Positions 1 through 6,700 of a stretch of 10,415 bases of DNA are shown one piece after another; the first letter of the stretch is position 1, and every line of letters begins with the position of its first letter. Below the pieces are notes generated by a model. It was not told the origin of the DNA, searched no databases, and saw only the letters and a program-made list of their open reading frames with translations. The position numbers were made by a program, and so were the translations under genes. This stretch comes from Ruminococcaceae bacterium UBA7217. Its GTDB lineage: Bacteria; Bacillota; Clostridia; Oscillospirales; Acutalibacteraceae. The stretch lies in the NCBI GenBank assembly GCA_002490425.1, contig DKTZ01000037.1, forward strand, positions 1-10,415, written 5' to 3'.

Positions 1-113
1 TTCGGCGCACTTGAAAGTGAAACTATTGAACTGAGGCGGAATTTTGAATCTCGGCGCCCCTGAAATGAGCTTTGAGCAAAGCGATACTGTGGGGGTGATA
101 TGAAAGGGAAACT
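1..113 (+). other. Upstream leader with imperfect repeats; possible tail of an upstream gene
   Basis: No recognisable gene lies here. One frame is open from base 1 to a TGA at 61-63 and would give a 20-residue tail (FGALESETIELRRNFESRRP), which I do not recognise; it does not look like the usual end of TsaB, the gene often found before rimI and tsaD. Two imperfect repeats are visible: TCGGCGC(A/C)C(T/C)TGAAA at 2-16 and 51-65, and TGAAAGTGAAACTATTGAA at 12-30 against TGAAAGGGAAACTATGAA at 101-118. A small palindrome, GCTTTG-AG-CAAAGC, lies at 69-82. No clear sigma-A promoter is seen, which fits transcription coming from a gene further left. Confidence 0.35.
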
Positions 114-962
114 ATGAAAAAAATTACATTTGTTTGCAGCGGAAATACTTGCCGCAGTCCTATGGCGGAAGCGCTTTACAGGGCATATTTAAAGAAAAAT
201 AGAATTGACGGAATCGAGGTTGCGAGCGCAGGTGTTTCGGCATTTTCGGGGGACACGGCAACGCCCGAAGCAATAACGGTTTGCGGTGAACGAGGTGTTG
301 ATTTAACATATCACCGTTCAAGGCGGCTCAATTTTGAGGATTTGAATACAACTGATTTGTTCGTTTGTATGACGTCATCGCACGCAGATGTTCTTCACGG
401 GCTTGGTAAAATGAATACGGTAACACTCGGCGTTCCTGATCCTTATTGCAGAGGAATTGAGGCTTACAGAGCGTGTGCCGATTTAATAGAAAAAGGCTTT
501 GAGGCTTTAACAACTGCTCTTTTGGAGATGCCCGAAATATGCGTTATGGGCGAAAATGATATTGCCGAGGTGGCAAGGCTTGAAAAGGAGTGCTTTTCAA
601 GTCCTTGGAGCGAAAAACAGCTTGAAGAAGAACTCAGCAATCCTACCGCACGTTTTTTTGTGCTGAAATTGGGCGGAAAAGTCCTCGGTTATATCGGCGC
701 TAACAATATAGCAAACGAGGTGTATATCACCAATATTGCCGTTTTCCCTGAATACAGAAAAAAGGGTTACGGCGAAAAGCTTTTGTCACGACTTTGCTAT
801 ATATGCACTGCCGAGGGAGCGGATTTTATAACTCTTGAGGTCAGAAAATCGAACCAAAACGCAATAAAGCTTTACGAAAAGTGCGGCTTTGAAAAAGTAG
901 GGGAAAGAAAGAATTTTTATTCAGACCCTACCGAAGACGCTTACATTTATACTCTACAGTAA
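114..962 (+). CDS. rimI: Fusion: LMW phosphatase (arginine-phosphatase type) + RimI N-acetyltransferase
   Basis: The 282-residue product has two domains. Residues 1-139 form a low-molecular-weight phosphatase: the CX5R loop is C8-SGNTC-R14-SP near the N-terminus, and the general-acid motif is D109-P-Y. Thr12 sits where protein-arginine phosphatases of the YwlE type carry Thr and tyrosine phosphatases usually carry Ile, so phosphoarginine is the likelier substrate (family knowledge applied by inference). Residues 141-282 form a GNAT domain of the RimI type, which acetylates the N-terminal alanine of ribosomal protein S18. It shows the acetyl-CoA loop R215-KKGYG and the ending YEKCGF...NFYSD. 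The ATG at 114 has AAAGGG at 103-108, five bases upstream. The reading frame is continuous with no internal start that is clearly better, so I read it as a true fusion. tsaD follows after 21 bases, the usual company of rimI. Domain identities are secure; the phosphatase substrate is not. Confidence 0.93.
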   Translation: MKKITFVCSGNTCRSPMAEALYRAYLKKNRIDGIEVASAGVSAFSGDTATPEAITVCGERGVDLTYHRSRRLNFEDLNTTDLFVCMTSSHADVLHGLGKMNTVTLGVPDPYCRGIEAYRACADLIEKGFEALTTALLEMPEICVMGENDIAEVARLEKECFSSPWSEKQLEEELSNPTARFFVLKLGGKVLGYIGANNIANEVYITNIAVFPEYRKKGYGEKLLSRLCYICTAEGADFITLEVRKSNQNAIKLYEKCGFEKVGERKNFYSDPTEDAYIYTLQ

Positions 963-983
963 AAGGAAAACAGTGGAAAAATT

Positions 984-1994
984 ATGAAGATTTTATCAAT
1001 AGAAAGCTCCTGCGACGAAACGGCGGCGGCTGTTGTTGAGGATGGGCGAAATGTTTTGTCGTCCGTTGTATCAACTCAGATTGAAAAGCATAAAATATTC
1101 GGCGGAGTTGTGCCCGAAATAGCGTCAAGACTTCATACGGAAAATATTTCGTATGTTGTAAATAAAGCGCTGAGTGACGCTGATTGCACACTTTCCGAAA
1201 TTGAGGCTATCGCCGTAACTCACGAACCGGGGCTTATCGGCGCTCTTTTGGTCGGCGTGAATTATGCAAAAGGGCTGTCGCTCGCCTCCGGAAAGCCGCT
1301 TGTGCCCGTGCATCATCTTCGTTCGCACATAGCCGCAAATTACATAACTCATAAAGATTTAAAGCCGCCGTTTATGTGCCTTGTTGTGTCGGGCGGCAAC
1401 ACGCTTTTGTGCAAGGTAAAGGACTATACGGATTTTGAGGTTATAGGAAAAACAAGAGACGATGCGGCAGGCGAGGCGATGGACAAAGCCGCAAGAACCT
1501 TGGGACTTCCGTACCCCGGCGGAGTGAATTTGGATAAAATATCAAAAAACGGGGATGCTGATAAATATAAATTCCCTCATCCAAAGGTTGATGGTGCGCC
1601 TTATGATTTCAGCTTTTCGGGACTTAAAACTTCGGTTATCAATCTTGTGCATAACGCTTCTCAAAAGGACGAAAACTTAAATACGGCAGATGTGGGCGCA
1701 TCATTTATCAAAGCCGTTACGGATTCACTTGCCGAAAAAACGGTAAATGCTATGAATGAGTACGGCGAAAAAACGCTTGTGCTCGCAGGCGGCGTGTCGG
1801 CAAATTCAGTACTTCGTGCAAGAATGGAAAAAGAGGCTGAAAAACACGGCTGGAATTTGTATTTACCCGACTTGTCTCTTTGCGGAGACAACGGCGCAAT
1901 GGTGGGTGCGCAAGGGTATTACGAATATATAAGCGGAACAAGAGGGGACTTGTCCCTTAACGGCAGGGCAACGGCGGATATTACCGAGAATTAA
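984..1994 (+). CDS. tsaD: tRNA N6-adenosine threonylcarbamoyltransferase TsaD
   Basis: TsaD transfers the threonylcarbamoyl group to A37 of tRNAs that read ANN codons (t6A), acting in the cytoplasm with TsaB and TsaE. The 336-residue length is normal for bacteria. Visible family marks are the N-terminal IESSCDETA (residues 6-14), VPEIASRLH (43-51), the metal ligands H111 and H115 in HHLRSH, VSGGNT (135-140), DDAAGEAMDKAARTLGLPYPGG-type signature around 159-180, the sugar-binding FSFSGLKT region (209-216), AGGVSAN (268-274) and the third metal ligand D302 in CGDNGAMVG. The ATG at 984 has a GTGGA at 973-977 at normal spacing and AAAAGGA at 961-967 further off. It almost certainly shares a transcript with the preceding rimI fusion. 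No clear terminator follows; the next 160 bases hold the promoter of the PEP carboxykinase gene. Confidence 0.98.
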   Translation: MKILSIESSCDETAAAVVEDGRNVLSSVVSTQIEKHKIFGGVVPEIASRLHTENISYVVNKALSDADCTLSEIEAIAVTHEPGLIGALLVGVNYAKGLSLASGKPLVPVHHLRSHIAANYITHKDLKPPFMCLVVSGGNTLLCKVKDYTDFEVIGKTRDDAAGEAMDKAARTLGLPYPGGVNLDKISKNGDADKYKFPHPKVDGAPYDFSFSGLKTSVINLVHNASQKDENLNTADVGASFIKAVTDSLAEKTVNAMNEYGEKTLVLAGGVSANSVLRARMEKEAEKHGWNLYLPDLSLCGDNGAMVGAQGYYEYISGTRGDLSLNGRATADITEN

Positions 1995-2001
1995 CATATT
2001 T

Positions 2002-2055
2002 TTGACAAATTATTCACAATTAGGTATTGAAAACCAATTAAGAAATGTGTATAAT
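2002..2055 (+). promoter_or_regulatory. Sigma-A promoter of PEP carboxykinase
   Basis: The best match is TTGAAA (2027-2032), 17 bases, then a perfect TATAAT (2050-2055). This predicts a transcript start near 2062 and a leader of about 95 bases. A second possible -35, TTGACA at 2002-2007, lies 17 bases before a poor -10 (TATTGA, 2025-2030), so it may be a weak second promoter or chance. The consensus quality suits a strongly expressed metabolic gene. Confidence 0.75.
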
Positions 2056-2117
2056 ATATTCAATTTATAATAGCGGAGAATGTGGATTTTTTCTTTGCTG
2101 TTTATATAATTAACAAT

Positions 2118-2149
2118 TTCGGATTACCGAATAGAATATAAAAAAGGAG
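2118..2149 (+). promoter_or_regulatory. Leader hairpin and ribosome binding site of PEP carboxykinase
   Basis: The leader holds a short perfect inverted repeat, TTCGG-ATTA-CCGAA (2118-2131), ending 12 bases before a strong AAGGAG (2144-2149) that is spaced 8 bases from the ATG at 2158. The hairpin is too short to be called a riboswitch. It could be a small operator, an RNA-stabilising stem, or chance. Confidence 0.4.
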
Positions 2150-2157
2150 TAATTTTT

Positions 2158-3948
2158 ATGGCACTCACAAACAACAAGAGTATCCTTAATTGGATTGACG
2201 AAAAAGCAGAGCTTGTGAAGCCCGACAAAATCGTTTGGATTGACGGCAGTGAAGAACAGCTTGAAGAGCTTCGCAAGGAAGCTTGCAGTACCGGCGAAAT
2301 GATTAAGCTTAATGAAGAAAAACTTCCCGGCTGCTATTATCACAGAACAAAACCCAATGATGTTGCACGTGTTGAGGACAGAACTCTCATCTGCTCAAAA
2401 AAGGAAGAGGACGCAGGTCCTACGAACCATTGGATGGAGCCTTCAAAGGCTTATGAAATGCTTTACGACATTGCCCGTGATTCTTACAAGGGCAGAACAA
2501 TGTATGTAATTCCTTATTCAATGGGTCCCGTTGGTTCACCCTTCTCAAAGGTTGGTATTGAGCTTACAGATTCAATTTACGTTGTCCTTAATATGGCAAT
2601 TATGACAAGAGTCGGCAAAAAGGTTATGGACGCTTTCGGCGACGAGTCAAATGACTGGGTTAGAGGTCTTCACTGCAAGTGTGACGTTGACCCTGAAAAG
2701 AGATGGATTTGCCAGTTCCCCGAGGACAACACAATTATCTCTGTAAATTCAGCTTACGGCGGAAACGTTCTTCTCGGTAAAAAGTGCTTTGCGCTCCGTA
2801 TTGCTTCCTATCAGGGCAAGAACGAGGGCTGGCAGGCTGAGCATATGCTCATTTTAGGTATTGAAAATCCGCAGGGCGAGGTTAAATACATCTGTGCGGC
2901 ATTCCCGTCAGCATGCGGTAAAACAAACCTTGCAATGCTTATTCCTCCCGAAGGCTACAGAGCAAAGGGTTATAAGGTTTGGTGCGTAGGCGACGACATT
3001 TCATGGATTAGAAAAGGTCCTGACGGCAGACTTTACGCTATTAACCCCGAAAACGGCTTCTTCGGCGTTGCACCCGGCACAAACGATAAATCTAACCCCA
3101 ATGCTCTTGCGGCAACAAAGAAGGGGACAATCTTCACAAATGTTGCAAGAAATCTTGACGACAACACTGTTTGGTGGGAAAGCCTTGACAAGAATCCCCC
3201 TGTTAATGCAGAGGAGTGGACAGGAATTAAGACAAACGGCGTAGAGTGGAAAGCAGAGGGCAAAAACCTTGCTCACCCGAACTCACGTTTCACTGCTCCC
3301 ACAGAAAACTGCCCCTGCCTTTCACCTGAATTTGAAAACCCGCAGGGCGTTCCGATTTCAGCATTCGTATTCGGCGGCAGACGTGCAAAGCTCGCTCCCC
3401 TTGTTTATCAGTCAAGAGATTGGAATCACGGTGTATTCGTAGGCGCTACAATGGCGTCCGAAACAACAGCGGCAGCCGCAGGCGCAGTCGGCGTTGTTCG
3501 CCGTGACCCCATGGCAATGCTTCCTTTCTGCGGTTATCATATGGCTGACTATTGGCAGCACTGGATTGACATCGGTAAGACTCTCGACCCCGAAAAAGCT
3601 CCCAAAATTTTCAATGTTAACTGGTTTAGAAAAGACGATGAAGGTAACTTTATGTGGCCGGGATTCGGCGACAACCTTCGTGTACTTGAATGGATTATCA
3701 AGCGTTGCGATGGTGAGGTTGACGCACAGGAAACAGCAATAGGTTATCTTCCGTTTGCAAAGGACATCAACCTTGAAGGTCTTGAGGATGAGATTACAAC
3801 CGAGTCACTTGAAAAGATTCTTGACGTTGACAAGGACCTTTGGAATGAAGAAGCAAAGGGTATTGAAGAATTCTTTGCAAAGTTCGGCGACAAGGTTCCC
3901 GCAGAGCTTGAAGAGAGCCTTGCAACTCTCAAAGCAAATCTTCAGTAA
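2158..3948 (+). CDS. pckG: Phosphoenolpyruvate carboxykinase (GTP)
   Basis: This enzyme interconverts oxaloacetate + GTP and PEP + CO2 + GDP in the cytoplasm. It links the C4-acid branch to glycolysis, and in fermenting anaerobes it may run toward oxaloacetate. The 596-residue length and motifs fit the GTP-dependent (animal-like) class and not the ATP class: the substrate loop SMGPVGSP (121-128), LLGKKCFALRIAS with metal-ligand Lys209, AEHM with His229, the P-loop FPSACGKTNL (249-258) with its characteristic reactive Cys253, GDD (278-280) with the acidic metal ligand, NPENGFFGVAPGT, and GGRRAKLAPLVYQSRDW. By eye, codon use differs from the methyltransferase gene downstream, with many AAG, CTT and GTT codons and few rare ones, as expected of an abundant protein. 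It stands alone as one transcript, with a promoter at 2027-2055 and a terminator at 3994-4033. Confidence 0.98.
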   Translation: MALTNNKSILNWIDEKAELVKPDKIVWIDGSEEQLEELRKEACSTGEMIKLNEEKLPGCYYHRTKPNDVARVEDRTLICSKKEEDAGPTNHWMEPSKAYEMLYDIARDSYKGRTMYVIPYSMGPVGSPFSKVGIELTDSIYVVLNMAIMTRVGKKVMDAFGDESNDWVRGLHCKCDVDPEKRWICQFPEDNTIISVNSAYGGNVLLGKKCFALRIASYQGKNEGWQAEHMLILGIENPQGEVKYICAAFPSACGKTNLAMLIPPEGYRAKGYKVWCVGDDISWIRKGPDGRLYAINPENGFFGVAPGTNDKSNPNALAATKKGTIFTNVARNLDDNTVWWESLDKNPPVNAEEWTGIKTNGVEWKAEGKNLAHPNSRFTAPTENCPCLSPEFENPQGVPISAFVFGGRRAKLAPLVYQSRDWNHGVFVGATMASETTAAAAGAVGVVRRDPMAMLPFCGYHMADYWQHWIDIGKTLDPEKAPKIFNVNWFRKDDEGNFMWPGFGDNLRVLEWIIKRCDGEVDAQETAIGYLPFAKDINLEGLEDEITTESLEKILDVDKDLWNEEAKGIEEFFAKFGDKVPAELEESLATLKANLQ

Positions 3949-3952
3949 TTAA

Positions 3953-3974
3953 ACTGTATAAAAACAGTGTTTTT
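3953..3974 (+). terminator. Weak hairpin after PEP carboxykinase
   Basis: ACTGT (3953-3957) pairs with ACAGT (3964-3968) around a 6-base loop and is followed by GTTTTTAG. The 5-bp AT-rich stem makes it at best an accessory terminator before the much stronger hairpin downstream. Confidence 0.3.
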
Positions 3975-3993
3975 AGTTGAGTAAAATATTTAA

Positions 3994-4033
3994 AGCGGCA
4001 GTAAAATATTCTTTGCTGCCGCTGTTTTTGTTT
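3994..4033 (+). terminator. Rho-independent terminator of PEP carboxykinase
   Basis: AGCGGCAG (3994-4001) pairs perfectly with CTGCCGCT (4016-4023). The stem can extend inward with TAAA against TTTG to about 12 bp with a 6-base loop. The T-rich run GTTTTTGTTT (4024-4033) follows. The run ends one base before the first ATG of the next open frame. Confidence 0.92.
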
Positions 4034-4052
4034 AATGATAGAAATTGAAAAA

Positions 4053-4059
4053 AGAGGGG
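4053..4059 (+). promoter_or_regulatory. Ribosome binding site that points to a TTG start
   Basis: AGAGGGG lies 8 bases before an in-frame TTG at 4068. The upstream ATG at 4035 has only the terminator's T-run before it and no binding site, so the TTG is the better start. Confidence 0.65.
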
Positions 4060-4067
4060 TTATAGGC

Positions 4068-4760
4068 TTGGAAAATAAAACGATTGAGAAATGGAACAGA
4101 GCCGCAAAAGCTTATGCTGTTAGCCAAGAAGAAAGTGAATTTGCAATTGTAAATAAAGAGGTTGTTTCAAATCGTTTTCAAGACTTGTCGGGAAAAAAGG
4201 TTTTGGATTTAGGTTGCGGCTACGGTTGGTATACAGATTACTTTGCCTCTATCGGTGCCGATGTAACAGGCTGTGACGGCTCTGAAAAAATGATAGAGCT
4301 TTCAAAAAACAAGTATCCTAACTGTAATTTTGAATGTGTTGATATTGAGCAAAAATTGCCCTATAAAAGTGATTGCTTTGATTTGGTATTTTGTAATCAG
4401 GTGCTTATGGATATTGAAAAATTAGAAGAGCTTTTTGAAGAAATTTACAGGGTTACACAAAATGGTGGTATATTCTATTTTTCAATAGTTCATCCGGCTT
4501 TTTATGATTGTGATTGGAAAAAGGATATAAAAGGATTTAGAAACGCAAAGATAATGACAAGATATTTATCGGAATACAGTTTCGATAACGATTTCTGGGG
4601 GAAAACTACCCATTACCACCGTACAATAAGTAAATATATCAATACTGCAATAGAAAAAGGCTTTTGTCTTACTCATTTGGGAGAGCCTGTTTCTTATGAC
4701 GGAGTAAAAAAGTCTAAGGAATTTCCTCTGTTTTTGTTTGCAGAGTTTAAAAAATGCTGA
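4068..4760 (+). CDS. Class I SAM-dependent methyltransferase, substrate unknown
   Basis: The product is 230 residues from the TTG at 4068 (241 if the ATG at 4035 is used). It has a Rossmann-fold methyltransferase core of the Methyltransf_11 kind: motif I VLDLGCGYG (residues 45-53), the acidic SAM-ribose ligand D70 in GCDGS, D92 in CVDIEQKLPY, and the post-motif LVFCNQVLMDI and YRVTQNGGIFYFSI strands. The N-terminal WNRAAKAY resembles the entry helix of small-molecule methyltransferases such as the UbiE/BioC-like group, but nothing fixes the substrate. It is cytoplasmic, with no signal or membrane segment. It begins just after one gene's terminator and ends before a palindromic repeat, so it forms an isolated unit. 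By eye it is richer in A and T (AAA Lys, TTT Phe) than the genes around it, which would suit later acquisition. No convincing promoter is seen; TTGAGT at 3977 with TAAAAT at 4002 is a poor candidate lying inside the terminator. Confidence 0.88.
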   Translation: MENKTIEKWNRAAKAYAVSQEESEFAIVNKEVVSNRFQDLSGKKVLDLGCGYGWYTDYFASIGADVTGCDGSEKMIELSKNKYPNCNFECVDIEQKLPYKSDCFDLVFCNQVLMDIEKLEELFEEIYRVTQNGGIFYFSIVHPAFYDCDWKKDIKGFRNAKIMTRYLSEYSFDNDFWGKTTHYHRTISKYINTAIEKGFCLTHLGEPVSYDGVKKSKEFPLFLFAEFKKC

Positions 4761-4775
4761 TTTATCCGTTCCGTG

Positions 4776-4875
4776 CCCCTCATCAGTCACTTCGTGATAG
4801 CTTCCCCCGAGGGGGAAGCCGAAAAATGCCTTCCCCTTGAGGGGAAGGGGGACCGCCTCGGCGGTGGATGAGGTG
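4776..4875. repeat. REP/MITE-like palindromic element with four nested hairpins
   Basis: A GC-rich block of about 100 bases is bounded by inverted ends, CCTCATC (4778-4784) and GATGAGG (4867-4873). Inside are four hairpins in a row: TCAC-TTC-GTGA (4787-4797), GCTTCCCC-CGAG-GGGGAAGC (4800-4819), CCTTCCCC-TTGA-GGGGAAGG (4829-4848) and ACCGC-CTCG-GCGGT (4852-4865). The two central stems are near copies of each other. It carries no gene. The layout recalls dispersed palindromic repeats that I remember as frequent between genes in gut Clostridia, but the copy number in this genome cannot be seen here. It may also stop transcription after the methyltransferase, although no T-run follows the stems. 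Confidence 0.75.
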
Positions 4876-4949
4876 TAACAGTTGTGATTCGGCGAGCGAA
4901 AACTTTTATGCTTTGTTACTGCAAAACAGCCTTTAAAATATTACTTTCC

Positions 4950-4978
4950 TTGCAATGCGTTACTGTTTTTGATAAAAT
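4950..4978 (+). promoter_or_regulatory. Probable extended -10 promoter of the metallophosphoesterase
   Basis: TTGCAA (4950-4955), 17 bases, then TAAAAT (4973-4978), preceded by TGA to form an extended -10. Transcription would begin near 4985, about 30 bases before the ATG at 5015. The ribosome binding site is weak, with only GTGAG at 5001-5005. TACTAT at 4982 is a competing -10 without a good -35. The stretch from 4876 to 4949 between the repeat and this promoter shows no gene. Confidence 0.55.
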
Positions 4979-5014
4979 AAATACTATAACAATTTTTAGT
5001 GTGAGTGAAAAGAT

Positions 5015-6148
5015 ATGGAGCTTAAATTTAATAACGGTAAATTTCGCATAATGCAGATTGCCGATACACAGGACACAAACAGAACCTCACCTGCAACGGT
5101 GGAGTTTATACGATATTCCCTTAAAATCGTAAAGCCTGACCTTGTAGTGTTCACAGGCGACCAGATAAAGGGTTACGGTGTGAATCTTGCGGTTGGCGAC
5201 AGAAAAAGCAATGTGACAGCGGCAATCAACAATATTTTGAAACCTATTGAAGAGGCAGGAGTGCCGTTTACCTTCGTTTTCGGCAACCACGATGATACCT
5301 CGTTTTCAATATCTAAAAAAGAACAGTTTGAGGTTTATAAAGCACACAAAAATTGCTTGGCTTTTAATGCCGATGACAGTATTGACGGCTACTGCAACCA
5401 CAATCTTACCGTTCTCGGTGAAAACGGCAAGGCGAAGCTGAATATTTATTTGATTGACAGCCTTTCAATGAGTGCGGGCGGTACTTGCGCCCACGTAAGC
5501 GACAGTCAGCTTGACTGGTATAAAAATACAAGAGAGAGTTTAAAAGAGGAAAACGGCGGTTATGTTCCCTCAATAGTCTTTCAGCACATTCCCGTACCTG
5601 AGATTTACGAGCTTTTGGCTGAAGTCCCCAAAGGCACAAAGGGCAGTGCAAAGGGGTACAGACAGTACAGCGGGAAATATTTCGGACTTAACCCCAAAAC
5701 GACGGTAATTGACGAACGCTCATTTGTCGGCGAAACTCCAAGTATTCCTGCGGAAAACGGTGGGGAATTTGATGTTCTTAATGAAAAGGGCGATGTGTTT
5801 GCCGCATTTTTCGGGCATGACCATAACAACAGCTTTGTGGGCGAGTACAAGGGTATGAAAATGGGCTACTGCCAAGGCTGCGGATTCAATATTTACGGGC
5901 CGGGTAAGAACAGGGGTGTAAGGATTTTTGATTTTAACGAAGAAAATCCTGCCGATTTTGAAACCTATACGCTGACAGTTAAGGATTTTGAAAACTTTGA
6001 CGTAGGCAACCCCTTGAAATACGCTGCATATACATATGCCCCGTCAAGCTTTGATTCAGTAAAGCCGTATATTAAGGGCGGCATCGCCGTCGTGCTGGGC
6101 ATTGCAGGTGCGGATGTTATAAAGAATATAATAAAAAGGAAAAAATAA
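5015..6148 (+). CDS. Calcineurin-like metallophosphoesterase (Dcr2-like)
   Basis: The 377-residue protein has the dinuclear-metal phosphoesterase motifs in order: D17-T-Q (usual form DxH), TGDQ (47-50), GNHDD (90-94), H191 in FQHIP and GHDH (267-270). The opening FRIMQIAD resembles the Dcr2/purple-acid-like branch. It hydrolyses a phosphoester, but the substrate cannot be told from sequence. The first-motif His is replaced by Gln19, which may be normal for this clostridial branch or may alter metal binding. No N-terminal signal peptide is seen. The C-terminus carries a short hydrophobic run (about 355-366, GGIAVVLGIAGA) followed by basic KRKK, possibly a weak membrane tail, though it is short and interrupted by Asp367. 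The gene is a single transcription unit, with a promoter at 4950-4978 and a terminator at 6161. The start at 5015 puts the first beta strand directly at the N-terminus, as usual for the family. Confidence 0.92.
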   Translation: MELKFNNGKFRIMQIADTQDTNRTSPATVEFIRYSLKIVKPDLVVFTGDQIKGYGVNLAVGDRKSNVTAAINNILKPIEEAGVPFTFVFGNHDDTSFSISKKEQFEVYKAHKNCLAFNADDSIDGYCNHNLTVLGENGKAKLNIYLIDSLSMSAGGTCAHVSDSQLDWYKNTRESLKEENGGYVPSIVFQHIPVPEIYELLAEVPKGTKGSAKGYRQYSGKYFGLNPKTTVIDERSFVGETPSIPAENGGEFDVLNEKGDVFAAFFGHDHNNSFVGEYKGMKMGYCQGCGFNIYGPGKNRGVRIFDFNEENPADFETYTLTVKDFENFDVGNPLKYAAYTYAPSSFDSVKPYIKGGIAVVLGIAGADVIKNIIKRKK

Positions 6149-6160
6149 TGTCATAAAATT

Positions 6161-6188
6161 CGGGCGGTTCATTTGAACCGCCCGTTTT
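6161..6188. terminator. Bidirectional terminator between convergent genes
   Basis: CGGGCGGTTC (6161-6170) and GAACCGCCCG (6175-6184) form a perfect 10-bp stem with an ATTT loop. TTTT follows on the + strand. On the - strand the flanking AAAATT gives AATTTT. It lies 12 bases after the phosphoesterase stop and 17 bases beyond the stop of the opposing gene, so it probably serves both. Confidence 0.92.
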
Positions 6189-6200
6189 GCTGTTATTTTT

Positions 6201-6692
6201 TTATTTCACATCAACCATTTTCATTTTTGAAAATTTCTGACCCCATGCGTTTGCCCATCCTTCGCAGTAAAGCTTATAATAAGAAACATTGTTTTTCTTT
6301 CTGTATCCTTCAAAGAAATTGCACCAAACGGCAGAGGGGAGAGCGATTACAATGTAATATAGCGGGCCTAAAAGTAAACATTGCCACGTGTGTCCGTATT
6401 CGTGTATGCGTGTGTTGTATGTCCATCTTTCGCTCTTGTGATTATCTTTCATAAAGATGAAAAGCCCCATTGAAAGTCCGCCCGAGTTCCACGGCAAGAA
6501 CACAATATTGGCATATCCGAATTTTTGGTGGCGGCGGTGAAGCACCTTTGTGCAGATTAAATAAGCAATTCCGCCCACAAGGTTAACGGGCAGACCCCAA
6601 GTCCACTGAACAAGATAAAATAAAATATCAGTCAAAATATTTTTTGCGTTTCTCGGCTTTTTATCGGGCTCGGTTTTTGTAATATCAGTCAT
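6201..6692 (-). CDS. Small membrane protein with HEYGH zinc-metalloprotease-like motif
   Basis: The protein is 163 residues from the ATG at 6692. Hydrophobic stretches lie near residues 20-48, 62-80 and 103-122, so it is probably an integral membrane protein. The notable motif is H97-E-Y-G-H101, an HExxH zinc site, set in RIHEYGHTWQ and followed by LLGPLYYIVIALPSAVW. Near the end, E144 in EGWANAWG could be the third metal ligand, as in gluzincin peptidases where a glutamate lies in an ExxAN-like helix. I recall similar HEYGHT-Q...GPLY-PS sequences as uncharacterised bacterial proteins, but cannot name the family with certainty. It may be a membrane peptidase or a degenerate relative. It follows the symporter gene so closely that they share a transcript. 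A longer version from the ATG at 6710 adds MRGVNL and overlaps the symporter stop, but has no binding site. Confidence 0.82.
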   Translation of the reverse strand: MTDITKTEPDKKPRNAKNILTDILFYLVQWTWGLPVNLVGGIAYLICTKVLHRRHQKFGYANIVFLPWNSGGLSMGLFIFMKDNHKSERWTYNTRIHEYGHTWQCLLLGPLYYIVIALPSAVWCNFFEGYRKKNNVSYYKLYCEGWANAWGQKFSKMKMVDVK

Positions 6693-6700
6693 TAAATTTA

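Noticed and set aside
100..117. Five-codon open frame MKGKL before the rimI fusion, with GGGGGTGA just ahead and its stop overlapping the next start
   Set aside because: The spacing from the G-rich run to the ATG at 100 is too short for normal initiation, and the frame is too short to judge; chance is likely given the duplicated sequence there.
1943..1958. Hairpin GGGAC-TT-GTCCC near the end of tsaD
   Set aside because: It lies within the codons for the conserved RGDLSL end of TsaD and has no T-run, so it is explained by coding.
2066..2071. A second perfect TATAAT before PEP carboxykinase
   Set aside because: No acceptable -35 lies 16-18 bases upstream; the TATAAT at 2050 has one at exactly 17.
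4913..4971. CAAAACAG and CTGTTTTTG inverted copies plus two GTTACTG copies before the phosphoesterase
   Set aside because: The inverted copies differ by a base and are separated by more than 30 bases, and direct repeats of seven bases are expected by chance in AT-rich spacers.
5406..5850. Open frames on the - strand inside the phosphoesterase gene
   Set aside because: They overlap a gene with intact family motifs on the other strand and show no recognisable domain.
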